A stretch of 64,000 nt of DNA from Okapia johnstoni (GCA_024291935.2 CM044316.1:77020501-77084500), one strand, 5' to 3'; numbered from the stretch's first letter, positions 24,191 through 35,530 are shown. Program-made: numbers and translations. Notes: generated by a model from the letters alone, not told the origin.

Positions 24191-24717
24191 TAGTTGCTGC
24201 CTTCCAGTGAGCCATCCTAACTTTTATAATACCATCTCCAAATCCCTCCTCCTTACTGACCCCAAGTGCTATATCTAAAACATATGAACATGTCCCTCCC
24301 ATGCTGAAATTAACCTTGTTCTAGTTTTCTATCACTCAAAGCATATGGTCCAAGCACTCCTGCACTACTTACAGTGACAACCTAGACCAGACCTCTGCCT
24401 ACCACCTCTGTAATTTAGGTGTACAAATATATCTTTCAGTGAACTATTGGGAAAAAAATAACTGGGGGAAAAAAAAGAAATTATTAAAAAGAAAAACTTA
24501 GCCTATGTATGTAAAGCATTTGGCATGAAACAAGTACATAACAAATGGTAAGTTACTCAGGTAGGAAGGAAGAAAGGGAGAGAGGAAAGATTGTTGCCCA
24601 ATCTGATAGTGTTGGCATTGGAAGGATACCTATTATGATGACAGATCTCAATCTGTTGTTCTTGATATCCACTTTCTAGCCAAGTTGTCTAGAAGTGGCA
24701 TAAGGAAAATAAGTAGG

Positions 24718-24850
24718 ATGCATGATTTTATTCCATTTTGTAGATAAGAAAACTGTGATCCTGAGAAGTTAAGTGATTTGCCCAAGAATTTACAGGGAAT
24801 CGTGGAAGAACCAGGATTCTTATGTGAACCTATCAGACTCCAGAGCTGTT
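24718..24850 (+). repeat. MIR SINE relic
   Basis: Contains 'attttgtagataagaaaact', 'gagaagttaagtgatttgcc', 'agaaccaggattctt' and 'cagactccagagct' in the MIR core order, standard orientation. Confidence 0.75.
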
Positions 24851-24949
24851 TTTTCTTTTTTTTCCTCCATTCCATGGATCTCTGAAATATTCTAATTTTA
24901 AAGTGGTGTCTCAAAGATGCTTTCCTCCTAGGGGGAGATAATTTTCAAT

Positions 24950-25075
24950 TTTAGCCTCTCTGAGCCTCAGGGTCTAGTTTGTGAAATTGAGTTAATAATA
25001 ATAATTGCCTTTTAAATGAGTTAATACTTGAGCAATGCCTAAAATAACACTCGATAAGTGTTACCTCTATTGTTG
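24950..25075 (-). repeat. MIR SINE relic
   Basis: 'tctgagcctcagggtctagtt', 'gttaataataataattgcc', 'tgagttaatacttgagcaat' and 'actcgataagtgttacc' follow the inverted MIR core. It sits 100 bp from the plus-strand MIR at 24718-24850. Confidence 0.7.
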
Positions 25076-26044
25076 GTTTAATTTTATACTCTTAGCTCAT
25101 TGGATTTCTGATTTAAATAGAGAATCAGTGTATGAGGCTTTGGCCAAAATAGGTCAGATCTCTCATGGGAGCATTATCCTTTCCATATAAGGTAAACATC
25201 AATGTTTTGATATACCCTTGACTATTTTCCTAATCATTACCATAGGTCTTTAATATTCCTGTGAACTCAAGACCCAATCACAGGTGCTAAATAGGTGCTG
25301 ATTCAAGCTTGCAACAAACCTGTAAAATTAGCACATATTTCAAAAGAAAAAAAAAACACACATTCCGTGGTAAAATTATATATTCTCAGCTAATAAACTT
25401 GCCATAGTATCCTATTTTTAGAAACTCAACTTCTCCCATAGTACCTAAAAAGTCTGTGAAGCTCAGGTTTTTAAATACAAATATTTTGTATTATTATAAC
25501 AATAATAATAATGGTAATATCCAAAATTCTGTTTCATAATTTTTGATGTTTTTACATTTATTATTGCATTTAATTTTTCTCATGGATGTGTGTTTGACAG
25601 GCATATGGTAAATATAAATGTTGTCATTTATAGTCACAGAAAGGTGGAAATGAATGGTACATTTCAAAGAATAATTTAAGTCATCCTTCATACATATTGC
25701 ATGGCAAGAAAAGGACTTACCTGGATAGAGTCAGTACCGTTCAATAGAAATTAACTATCATGGCCACAGTGGATCAGGCAGAGGACACAAAGATGGCCTG
25801 AATACAATCCCTGTTTTATGGAGGGTCCAGCCCATCTGGACACAAGCAGACCCATAAACACACCCACACAGCAAGCAGACGAAACCTACACAGTACAAAT
25901 TCATGACATACACACTGCTGAGCTGAAATAGTAGGTTCTCAGGATGAATAGTCCATATAGAGGAAGCAAAGAGAGAGGACTCAATCAGCTGATAATTTAG
26001 AAAACACTGTCTTCCTGAGACGGTGCTGTGGGGCCAGGGACTGA
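25076..26044. other. Unique AT-rich sequence
   Basis: No gene recognised. A weak L2-like run (minus orientation) may lie at 25770-25990. A short (TAA)n-type run is at about 25494-25511. Confidence 0.5.
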
Positions 26045-26285
26045 GCCTTGCTTCTCAACGAGTTGCCCGCAGAGCGCTAGCATCTACATCCCCGGGGAGC
26101 TCAAGAGGATGACACAATCTCAGGGCCCACGCCTGACCTCCTGAGGCAGATTTTGAACTTTAACAAGATTCTCAAGTGATCTGCACATATATTAAAATTG
26201 GTTTAGATGCCCCAATATAGAAATATCTGGAGAGTCTTATTAAGAAATTTTCAGACCTGGGCCCCACCCCAAGCTTATTATGCCA
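26045..26285. mobile_element. MER5-type hAT relic(s)
   Basis: 'cttctcaacgagttg', 'ggggagctcaagagg', 'ctcagggcccacgcctgac' and 'attctcaagtgatctgcac' give the MER5A-like order to about 26215. A second piece at 26218-26285, ending 'cagacctgggccccacccc', looks like another MER5-like half. Ancient and inactive. Confidence 0.55.
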
Positions 26286-26334
26286 GGGTCACTTACCCAT
26301 CTTCATTGTTTCTCAGCTAAAATACAGCTTTTTT

Positions 26335-26565
26335 TTATGAAGTCTCCCCTGACCCACCTTCAGACGAAGAGTTTCCTCAGTTATCATTCTCAAGGCTTGC
26401 TTGGTTGAAATTATACTTTATAACTATGCATTTATGCTATATGATAACTGTCTCTCAGGCTGGCAAACTCTATGAGAGCAGCAACTGCTTCTAGTTTTGC
26501 TTAGCATTACACTCCCAGCACCTAGGAGAATTCTTGTCACATGTTAGACATTCAATATGTTCATT
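26335..26565 (+). mobile_element. L2 LINE 3' end
   Basis: 'gaagtctcccctgacccac', 'ctctatgagagcagcaactg' and 'cactcccagcacctaggag' lead to an ATTCA-type end at 26550-26577. This is the L2 3' terminus in sense orientation. Confidence 0.65.
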
Positions 26566-27300
26566 CATTCATTCCACAAATATCTGTTGAGGACCTCCAG
26601 TATTCTAACTGTTTAAGATGTGTCAGTGAGTGAAACAAGGGTCCCTGAAGGAAGTGACAGAAAATAAATGTGTTGTTCTATTTCTAGCAAGGAAAGAAAA
26701 TTAATGATAAGGATGAAAAATAAAACAATCATGTAGTACACGAGAGAGATAGAAGTGTTATTCAAAAATAAGAATGAAGACAGGGTTAGGGGAAGTGGGA
26801 GCACTGATGGGAATGGGGGTGGGACAAACCAAACATTTTAAATAGGGCAGTAAGGGCAACATGTCACATCTGCAAGTGATTTGGAGGGAAGCAGTTGTTA
26901 GCTCACAGACCTCTCAAGCAAGAACATGCCAGACTAGAGAAACAACGCTGCAATGGCCCTAATGAAGGAGCACGCTGGTGTGTTCCCGGAACTGCAAAAC
27001 TTCCAGAGTGGGCAACATGGAATAGTGGGGAGACAGAGGAGGAGGCAAGCTGTAGGGTAGGAGTACAAGGTGGCTACACAGAGGGAACTGGAGACCAGAT
27101 CATGTAATGCAGGGTCTCCTAGGTGGCCGTAAGGACTTTGGCTTTTTCACTGTGTGAAACATGGAGCCATTGCAGGATTTTGAGCAGCAGAGAGACATAA
27201 CTTGACTTAATTTTAAAGAGAACATTCTAATTACTGTGTTGAGAACACTTTAAAAGAGATCAAGAGTAAAAACAGAGGGTAAAAAAATCAAGAAACTACT
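26566..27300 (-). mobile_element. Old LINE relic (L2-like), inverted
   Basis: From an ATTCATTC stretch the text continues as an inverted L2-type 3' end ('caaatatctgttgaggacct', 'agtgagtgaaacaaggg', 'taaatagggcagtaaggg', 'gtaaggactttggctttt', 'ggagccattgcaggatttt'). It meets the plus-strand L2 at 26335-26565 tail to tail. The family name is tentative for the distal part. The 70-codon frame at 26895 is a shadow. Confidence 0.5.
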
Positions 27301-27505
27301 GTAGCAAGTCAGGTGACAAATAATGATAATGACGGTGGCTTAGACCCAGGCATTAGCAGTGGCATTGGAGAGAATGGTTCAGATCTGAATAATATGTGTA
27401 CACACATATTAATCCATGTATTATCACAAAGCAAACACAACTGAATGAACACCACTAAAGTCAAAGAAGAGAAGTCCACTCCTGTCTCCTCCTAAGGGTA
27501 AACAC

Positions 27506-29239
27506 TATCTTGACTTCTTTTTTTTTTTAATTTATTTATTTATTTTAGTTGGAGGCTAATTACTTTACAATATTGTAGTGGTTTTTGCCATACATTGACA
27601 TGAATCAGCCGTGGGTTTACATGTGTTCCCCATCCTGAACCCCACCTCCTACCTCCCTCCCCATCCCATCCCTCTGGGTCATCCCAGTGCACCAGCCCTG
27701 AGCATTTGTCTCATGCATCGAACCTGGAATGGCGTTCTGTTTCACATATGATAATATACATGTTTCAATGCTATTCTCTCAGATAGTCCCACCCTCACCT
27801 TCTCCCCCAGAGTCCATAAGACTGTTCTATGCATCTGTGTCTCTTTCTCTGACCACGATGCAGTAAGATTAGATCTCAATTACAGGAAAAAAAACTATTA
27901 AAAATTCCAACATATGGAGGCTAAACAACACGCTTCTGAATAACCAACAAATCACAGAAGAAATCAAAAAAGAAATCAAAATATGCATAGAAATGAATGA
28001 AAATGAAAACACAACAACCCAAAACCTATGGGACACTGTAAAAGCAGTGCTAAGGGGAAGGTTCATAGCAATACAGGCGTACCTCAAGAAACAAGAAAAA
28101 ACTCAAATAAATAAACTAACTCTACACCTAAAGCAACTAGAGAAGGAAGAAATGAAGAACCCCAGGGTTAGTAGAAGGAAAGAAATCTTAAAAATTAGGG
28201 CAGAAATAAATGCAAAAGAAACAAAAGAGACCATAGCAAAAATCAACAAAACTAAAAGCTGGTTTTTTGAGAAGATAAACAAAATTGACAAGCCATTAGC
28301 CAGACTCATCAAGAAACAAAGGGAGAAGAATCAGATCAACAAAATTAGAAATGAAAATGGAGAGATCACAACAGACGACACAGAAATACAAAGGACCATA
28401 AGAGACTACTACCAACAGCTATATGCCAATAAAATGGACAACTTGGAAGAAATGGACAAATTCTTAAAAAAGTATAACTTTCCAAAGCTGAATCAGGAAG
28501 AAGGAGAAGATCTTAACAGACCTATCACAAGCACGGAAATCGAAACTGTAATCAGAAATTTCCAGCAAACAAAAGCCCAGGACCAGATGGCTTCACAGCT
28601 GAATTCTACCAAAAATTTAGAGAAGAGCTAACACCTATCTTACTCAAACTCTTCCAGAAAATTGCAGAAGAAGGTAAACTTCCAAACTCATTCTATGAGG
28701 CCACCATCACCCTAATTCCAAAACCAGACAAAGATGCCACAAAAAAAGAAAACTACAGGCCAATATCACTGACGAACATAGATGCAAAAATCCTTAATAA
28801 AATTCTAGCAAACAGAATCCAACAACATATTAAAAAGATCATACATCATGACTAAGTGGGTTTTATCCCAGAAATGCAAGGATTCTTTAATATCCGCAAA
28901 TCAATCAATATAATACACCACATTAACAAATTGAAAGATAAAAACCATATGATTATCTCAATAGATGCAGAAAAAGCCTTGGACAAAATTCAACATCCAT
29001 TTATGATAAAAACCCTCCAGAAAGCAGGAATAGAAGAAACATACCTCAACATAATAAAAGCTATATATGACAAACCCACAGCAAACATTATCCTCAATGG
29101 TAAAAAATTGAAAGCATTTCCCCTAATGTCAGGAACAAGGCAAGGGTGCCCGCTCTCACCATTACTATTCAACATAGTTTTGGAGGTTTTGGCCACAGCA
29201 ATCAGAGCAGAAAAAGAAATAAAAGGTATCTTGACTTCT
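27506..29239 (-). mobile_element. Ruminant L1 insertion with 5' inversion (twin priming)
   Basis: The element has two parts in opposite orientation. From 27519 a poly-T, then the inverted L1 3'UTR to about 27845, place the true 3' end on the minus strand. From about 27846 to 29226 the sequence reads ORF2 in plus sense. Both are enclosed by a perfect 13-bp duplication, TATCTTGACTTCT, at 27506-27518 and 29227-29239. Removing the insert restores a continuous old L1 host sequence. This is the structure produced by twin priming during target-primed reverse transcription: the outer edge is an internal ORF2 position, the inner junction joins the 5'-most copied base to the 3' segment, and roughly the C-terminal half of ORF2 between them was not copied. 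Confidence 0.93.
27846..29226 (+). pseudogene. L1 ORF2 fragment (endonuclease end to RT motif B)
   Basis: Conceptual translation begins with '[18 protein letters not shown]', the end of the L1 endonuclease domain, and runs through the Z/linker region into reverse transcriptase: '[15 protein letters not shown]' (RT motif A, about 28957-29000) and '[15 protein letters not shown]' (motif B, about 29129-29172). It stops before the FADD catalytic box. It is broken by a one-base frameshift near 28556 (before the 'NKSPGPDGF' block) and a C-to-T nonsense TAA at 28854-28856. The longest uninterrupted pieces are 27993-28631 and 28856-29290, the latter reading past the element edge. Non-functional. Confidence 0.9.
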
Positions 29240-29412
29240 AACACTAGTGGTTTACCTATTTTCATTCCGTGCATTAGTTTGTATGCCTGACCTCTTCTCT
29301 TGAAATTGATTCATGCTGTTACATGTAACTGAAGTTCATGACAGTTTATTGCAGGATAGTGTTTGAGTGTATAAATATGCATAATTTATTTATCCTTCTT
29401 ACTGTTGTCAGG

Positions 29413-29620
29413 GGCTTCCCAGGTGGCGCAGTGGTAAACAATCTGCGGCCAATGCAGGAGATGCAAGAGATGTGGGTTCGATCCCTGGGTTGGGAAGACC
29501 CCCTGGAGTAGGAAATGGCAATCCACTCCAGTATTCTCACTGGGAAAACTCCATGAACAGAGGAGTCTGGTGGGTTACAGTGCATGGGGTCGCAAACAGT
29601 TGAATGCAACAGAGCATGCG
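29413..29620 (+). mobile_element. Bov-tA SINE with 11-bp TSD
   Basis: Full tRNA-Glu head, B-box-like 'gggttcgatccctggg', and BovB-derived tail. It is flanked by a perfect 11-bp duplication CTGTTGTCAGG at 29402-29412 and 29621-29631. Inserted in the old minus-strand L1. Confidence 0.95.
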
Positions 29621-29781
29621 CTGTTGTCAGGCGGTGGTTGTTTCCAGCTTATGGCTATTTTGAATACTAGTACCATGAACATTTTTAAACATGCATTTTT
29701 GTGTCACTATCTATTGGTCTTATCACTGGAAGTAGAATTGGATACTAGGTAATTAGTTATGGATGCATACAGTTTTAATAG

Positions 29782-29850
29782 ATCAGTTCAGTTCAGTTGC
29801 TCAGTCATGTCCAACTTTTTGTGACCCCATGGACTGCAGCACGCCAGGCC
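29782..29850 (-). mobile_element. BovB 3' terminus, ~68 bp
   Basis: 'cagttcagttcagttgctca' to 'gactgcagcacgccaggcc' is the inverted BovB 3' end, truncated after about 68 bp. Extreme 5' truncation; no clear target duplication seen. Confidence 0.85.
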
Positions 29851-30604
29851 AACCAAATTTCCATTTGTGGATTAAAATCTATTTGATCATGATATAATAT
29901 CCTTTTCAATATATTGCCAGATTTAGTTTGCTAACATTGTTTTAGGATTTTGTTATCTATGTTCATGGATGAGATTGGCCTGATCTTTGCCTTATGCCAA
30001 CCTTCACAGGTTTTGGTGTTAAGGTTATACTAGCTTCATAAAATACTGAAATGCAGTTAGTCTTTTTATTCTTTAGAAGACTTTGTAAGATTAGCATTAT
30101 TTTTTTCTTTTTACATTTGGTAATATTTATGAAGTTTCCTTTTTGGTGAATTTTCAAAATACTGATTAAATCTAAAATGACAGAATGGGAAGGAAGAGCA
30201 TCAGGTCTGAAAGCCATTCTCTCCTTTCATTGAAAGACACCTGAGTAGAAAGAAAAAGAAGTTAATCAACACACTTCCAGACCAAACACAGTCCTACTAT
30301 ATGCTGTAAGTGTCCAGTATATCCTTCCTGAGAGACATACCTATAGCAAGGAGAAATCTGTTTTTTCAGAATTACTTTTCCTTGGTTGTGTTAAGAATTA
30401 AGTTTGGCTACTGTGATTGACCTCGGCTACTCTCCTTGGCTTTATTGTAAGCATCTCCAAGTCAGTTTTTTTCTCCTAATGTCCCCTTTTAGTCACCTCT
30501 CAGTATCCAACATAATGGGCTGACTACCTAGGAAAGGAATCAGAGAGAAAGTACATTGATATCTAGAATGTTATTTCCACAATATCCATGTATTCATTAG
30601 AAAA

Positions 30605-31078
30605 AATGAATGATAGAAGCAAAAGTTGGGATATTATGCTCAGTAAAATAAGTCATACAGAGAAAGACAAATACTGTATGATCTCACTTGAATGCAGAAT
30701 CTAAAAATATATATATTTATAGAAACAGAGAATAGATTTGTGGCTTCTGGGAGTGGGGGACCATGTTGAGAATGGGTGAAGACAGTCAAAATCTACAAAC
30801 TTCTAGTTATAAGACAAATACATCCAAGGGATGCAATATACAGCATAGTGTCTACAGTTAACAATACTGTATTATATACTTGAAAGTTGCTAAGAGAGTA
30901 GATCTTGAATGCTCTCACTATGCACACAAAAAAATTGTAACTATGTCAGATGACAGATGGGTTAACTAACCTTATGGTGGTAAACATTTCACAATGTATA
31001 TGTAATCAAATCACTATGCCATGCACCCTAAACTTACACAATATTATATGTCAATTGTATCACAATAAATCTGGAAAA
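30605..31078 (+). mobile_element. Old L1 3' end
   Basis: 'ggatattatgctcagtaaaa', 'acaaatactgtatgatctca', 'aatagatttgtggcttctgg', 'acaatactgtattatatact', 'tttcacaatgtatatgtaa' and 'tgtcaattgtatcacaataa' give the ORF2 tail/3'UTR order of L1MA/MB-like elements. 5' truncated and diverged. Confidence 0.82.
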
Positions 31079-31717
31079 GATATGCAAAAATTATTTGAAA
31101 GTGTCTCATAATTAGCAGAAAAAGTGAAACTGCTCAGTCTTGAAAGGTAAGGAGACCAAGGCTCTTCCAATGTTACATTCACAGTCACCCACATTTGGCC
31201 TCCCAAAGGAAGAACCAGGACATAAATAAGATATGCTTGAGTTGACAGTCTGATATGGACAACAGTTCATCTTTTGATGGTTTATCTCAGTCAGAATTCA
31301 GTGGTTATTTCCCATCGTAGCCTAATAACATGAAACATAAGCAATTATGTCACTGGTGTCGTGCCCTTAGAAATGTGATTCAAGACAGTCATGGTGCTCT
31401 TCAACATGTTTGCTTCTTTCCTTGATTATTTTTAAACTGGGTAACTTACATTTGCAGTGACGTTCAGAATGATTTTTTTTTCTTTCATCATACAAAAAAG
31501 AGAGGGGGGATGCTTCCAAGCCTGTGCTACAAAATCCTCTTGGAACAAACCTGGTTTGTCAATTAAGTGCTAAATCAATATTGTTGCCAAACTACATTTA
31601 TAGTACAACATAAAGTATACCCTTGTGTTTTTTAAAAAAAATTTTTAAAAGCCCTACATTAACCCTCTAGGGGTTGTGACATGGGCAAAATTATCAATAA
31701 AATCTTAGTGTTTATGC
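31079..31717. other. Unique sequence before the tubulin retrocopy
   Basis: No gene or repeat is called. Contains T-rich and A-rich runs near 31472 and 31632. The last bases (31718-31730) look like the left copy of the retrocopy target duplication. Confidence 0.5.
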
Positions 31718-32639
31718 AAAAGCCTCCAAGCTCTCTTAGAACCTTCCTGCTTCCACATTTGGACCTCGCTGCTCCAACTTCCCAGGCCTGTCCCATCCTT
31801 CCAGCCTGTGACCAGATAGCAGAGAAAAATTAATTACATATTTTCTTGCCCTGTACACAGTTTGAGACAAACAAAAAGATCAGAAAACATTTTAACAATG
31901 AGGGAACTCATGCACATCCAGGCCAATCAGACCAGTGCCAAGTTCTGGGAGGTAATCAGTGATGAACATGGCATCAGCCTGATGGGCACTCATCATGGAG
32001 CCAGACCACATCTCCATGTACTAAATACAATGAAGACACAGAAGGCAAATATGTCCCTCATGCTATCTTGGTGGATCTAGAACCCAGGACCATGGGCTCC
32101 TGGGTCCTTTTGGTCAGACCTTCAGACCAGGTGATTTTGTTCTTGGTCAGTCTGGGGCAGGCAACAACTGAGGCAAGGGCCACAATACAGAGGGGGCCAA
32201 TATCATGAACACCTTCAGTGTGGTACCCTGAGCCAGTGTCTGACACTGCGGTTGAGCCCTACAACACCACCCTCTCCATCAGCTACTGGAAAACACTGAT
32301 GAGATCTACTGCATTGACAATGAGGCCCTTTACAATATCTGCTTCCACACCCTCAAGCTGACCACACCAACCCACAGGGACCTGAACCACCTCCTTCCAG
32401 GCTCCATGAGTGATGTCACTACCTGCTTCTGCTCCCTTAGCCAGCTCGGTGCCGACCTCCACAACCTGGCAGTCAACATGGTGCTCTTCCCATGTCTCCA
32501 CTTCTTCGTGCCTGGATTTGCCCCTCTGACCAGTCATGGAAGCCAGCAGTATCAGGCGCTTAATGGGCCCAAGCTCACCCAGCTGGTCTTCAATGCCAAG
32601 AACATGATGACTGCCTGTCACCCCCACCATGGCTGGTAA

Positions 32640-33371
32640 TGAAAGGGTAACAGGCAGGAAGGCCAGGGGTCTCCAAACGGAGGACATAGGCTGCAAGTGT
32701 CTGACATTTTTTATCTCTCTCTTAAATGGCAGGAGGAAATAAACTAGTGTTATATTTTTCCCCCTTCTCTATACAAATATAAAAAGAGGTTTCTCTTAAA
32801 ATTTTGTGTTGCCATAATGACACCCGGTTCCACCTGAACTTAACTTTTCTCAAACCTTGAGCTAACCAATGCATTTTTCTTATGGAAATGTTTGTCTTAA
32901 GCTATGTTAATGTTCTATGCATTTACCCTAGACTCTGTCTTCAAGTCCGTTCACCTAAAGGCTCAGAACCAACTTGACAAACCAGTATGTTATACCCATA
33001 CATTGTTCTCCTAATCTAAGTTAATGAAACTGTATATTTGTATGGAAATCTGCCTTTCTTCAAGATTCATGTCAATTGTTTTATGGCCCAGATGACTCAC
33101 CTGGTGCCATTCTGAGTTTTGAAACATTTCCTTTAATTAGCAGACTGCTAGTAGCTATATAATATCTGGCTAAAGACTATCAGGGGGGTACTCTTTCTGC
33201 CCCCTTCTGATGTCCATGTCAGAAGCTTTCTCTATCTCTTTTACACTTTAATGAAACTTTATTACACAAAAGCTCTGAACGATCAAGCCTCGTCTCTGGC
33301 CCTGGATTGAATTCTTCTCCTCTGGAGGCCAAGAATCCTGGTGTCTTTCATGGTTCAGCAACAACCTTTCA
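32640..33371 (+). mobile_element. Solo ERV1-type LTR inside the TUBB pseudogene
   Basis: A 732-bp block, absent from tubulin mRNA, starts TGAAAGG and ends CCTTTCA (inverted 7-bp termini, TG..CA). It splits the tubulin sequence at a 4-bp site: GTAA at 32636-32639 and GTAC at 33372-33375. Deleting the block plus one copy restores the tubulin reading 'GGCTGGTACTTCATGGTGG'. A 4-bp duplication suits class I ERVs. Inside are a TATA box (about 33155-33163), a degenerate AATGAA signal at 33250-33255 and the U5-like end with 'gatcaagcctcgtctctggc'. No internal retroviral sequence remains, hence a solo LTR. Resembles bovine ERV1 LTR families; the exact name is unverified. Confidence 0.9.
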
Positions 33372-34609
33372 GTACTTCATGGTGGCTGCTGTCTTCTGTG
33401 AGCTAATATCCATGAAGGAGGTGGATGAGCAGATGTTCAACGTGCAGAACAAAACCAGAAGCTACTTCTTGGAATGGATCCCCAACAATGTCAAGATGGC
33501 CATCTGCAACATCCCATCCCATGGCCTCAAGATGGTAGTCACCTTCAATGGCAACAGCACGACCATCCAGAAGCTTTTGAGTGCATCTCAGAGCAGTTCA
33601 CTGCCATGTTCTTCTTGCATGCCTTCCTCCACTGGTACACAGGTGAGGGAATGGATAAGATGGAGTTCACTGAGGCTGAGAGCAGCAGGAATGACCTCAT
33701 CTCCAAACACCAGCAGTACCAGGATGCCACCACAGAAGAGGGGGAGGATTAGAGTGAGGAGGCCAAAAAGAAGGCCTAAGGCTGAGTCCCCATTATCTCA
33801 GGCTTCTCAGTCCCCTCAGCCTTCTTCCTCAATTGGCCCTTTCCTCTCCCTCAGCACTTGTGTTTTCTGACTCTATCTTGTTTTTTTGTTTTGGGTGAGC
33901 CGGGGTCGGGGTGGTCCAGCACAGTACCTGGTACATAATAAGGTGCTCAATAAATATTTATTGTTTGTTGAATGTCTTCTCTCTTTCCCCTCTGGGGAAC
34001 CTAGATTTCTGCCAATCTGGGTAACCCTATATTTCCTTCTGGAGCCCACTCCTCCCACCTGGCCAGTTAACATTCCCTCTCTGTTTGAGATAACTCTCCA
34101 AGAAGCGAGGTCTTGTCAAATCCCATTTAGAACAGGGTGCTAAAAACCTGGAGAGCTGAGCACCATCTTAGGCCGTGTGGCAGACCAGGAGCAAGGAAAC
34201 CAAGGAGCATGTGCAAGTCCCTCCAAGAAAGGGGTAGCGTTTTGGAAAAGGGCATCCAGGCAGTTAAAGTCCTAGCTTCCAGATATCTAGCTCCCTGCTC
34301 CTCTCTCAGTTTCTGGGGAGGTGTTGACAGTATTATCTCCATTTCCAGTCTCCCTCCAAGCTCTCTCCGGAGGTATTTCCTCTGCAAGTGTCTGGCCCCA
34401 CCCTATCAAGTAAGATTCTTCTCTCTTCCACTGAACCTCCTTCATAATGTTGGACTCCTTTCTTTCTCCTAGTCAGAAAAGGGGATCAAGAGGAACAAGA
34501 GAGAAACTAGAGCCTTAGTCCCTAAGCCTCCGGAAAGCCCCTCCCCAACCCTATCTTTACTTACAGAAAAGAATGGATATGGAAACGTATATGCTCCCAC
34601 CTAAATGTC

Positions 34610-35284
34610 TCAATGATCTCAAAAAACTAAGATCATGGCATCTGGTCCCACCACTCCATGGCAAACAGATGGAGAAACAATGGAAACAGTGACAGGCTTT
34701 ATTTTCTTGGGCTCCAAAATCACTGCAGATGTGACTAAAATTAAAAGATGCTTGCTCCTTGGAAGAAAAGCTATGACCAACCTAGACAGCATATTAAAAA
34801 GCAGAGACATTACTTTGCCAACAAAGGTCCATCTAGTCAAAGCTATGGTTTTTCCAGTAGTCATGTATGGGCGTGAGAGTTGAACCATAAACAGAGCTGA
34901 GCACCGAAGAACTGATGCTTTTGAACTGTGGTGTTGGAGAAGACTCTTGAGAGTCCCTTGGACTGCAAGGCGATCAAAACAGTCAATCCAAAGGAAATCA
35001 ATCCTAAATATTCATTAGAAGGCCTGATGCTGAAGCTGAAGTTCCAGTACTTTGGCCACCTGATGCAAAAAACTGACTTATTGGAGAAGACCCTGATGCT
35101 GGGAAAGATCGAAGGCAGGAGGATAAGGGGATGACAGAGGATGAGATGGTTGGATGGCATCACCAACTTGATAGACATGAGTTTGAGCAAGCTCCAGGAG
35201 TTGGCGATGCACAGGGAAGCTGGGCCTGCTGCAGCCCATGGGGTCACAAAGAGTCAGCCATGACTTAGCAACTGAACTGAACTG
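34610..35284 (+). mobile_element. BovB LINE 3' end inside the TUBB 3'UTR copy
   Basis: From about 34610 the text is the C-terminal part of BovB ORF2 ('IFLGSKITADVTKIKR', 'ILKSRDITLPTK', 'LMLKLKFQYFGHLMQ') and ends at the CTGAACTGA terminus. A small internal deletion (near 34730) and several stops break it. Flanked by AAATGTC at 34603-34609 and 35285-35291. Tubulin 3'UTR sequence is continuous on either side once it is removed. Confidence 0.92.
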
Positions 35285-35530
35285 AAATGTCGTTCCCCAG
35301 AGAGGGGACAGGACACCCCCATCTTTTGTCAACATCTCATCTCTTTCTTTTGCCATTGACTTTCCCCCCATTCTTGGTTTTGTCCTACTCTACATTTCAG
35401 TTTCTACTTTGTATTAAATTGCTGCTTTTTTTTCATATTGAAAAGATTACATTGCCCTAAGAGCCAAAAATAAATGGGAATTGAAGTAAAAAAAAAAACA
35501 AACATAAAACAAGGGAACAAAACCTCCAAG

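Larger units (their letters stand above)
27395..30200 (-). mobile_element. Old L1M-type LINE, interrupted host of three insertions
   Basis: Three separated blocks, 27395-27505, 29240-29400 and 29632-30190, read in order as the reverse complement of an old L1: 3' region first ('gtaaacactatcttgact', 'cctgacctcttctcttga', 'ttatttatccttct', 'gtttccagcttatggcta'), then inward ORF2 ('ctatgttcatggatgagat', 'ggttttggtgttaaggtta'). The gaps between blocks are the twin-primed L1 (27519-29226), a Bov-tA (29413-29620) and a short BovB piece (29782-29850). The host is clearly older than all three. Confidence 0.7.
31731..35517 (+). pseudogene. TUBB: Processed TUBB (beta-tubulin) pseudogene, long 3'UTR form
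   Basis: An intronless copy of beta-tubulin mRNA (the structural subunit of microtubules). The start codon is at 31898 (MRELMHIQA.., where beta-tubulins begin MREI), and coding homology runs to 32635 and resumes at 33376-33779. About 50 codons are missing near 32192 ('HYTEGA' region to 'IMNTFSVV'), removing the glycine-rich GTP-binding loop. Frameshifts include one near 33580, and a TAG occurs at 33750-33752, ahead of the ancestral TAA at 33777. The 3'UTR continues past the proximal AATAAA (33949-33954) to a distal AATAAA at 35469-35474 and an A-tail at 35487, so the long transcript form was copied. The C-terminal wording and UTR match class I TUBB. An imperfect duplication (31718-31730 and 35519-35530, CCTCCAAG core) may be its TSD. 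Interrupted by a solo LTR (32640-33371) and BovB (34610-35284). Confidence 0.93.

Noticed and set aside
32283..32696. 137-codon minus-strand frame
   Set aside because: Antisense shadow of the tubulin pseudogene coding region.
33307..33870. 187-codon plus-strand frame across tubulin-like sequence
   Set aside because: It starts inside the solo LTR and runs through a frameshift of the TUBB pseudogene; not a gene.
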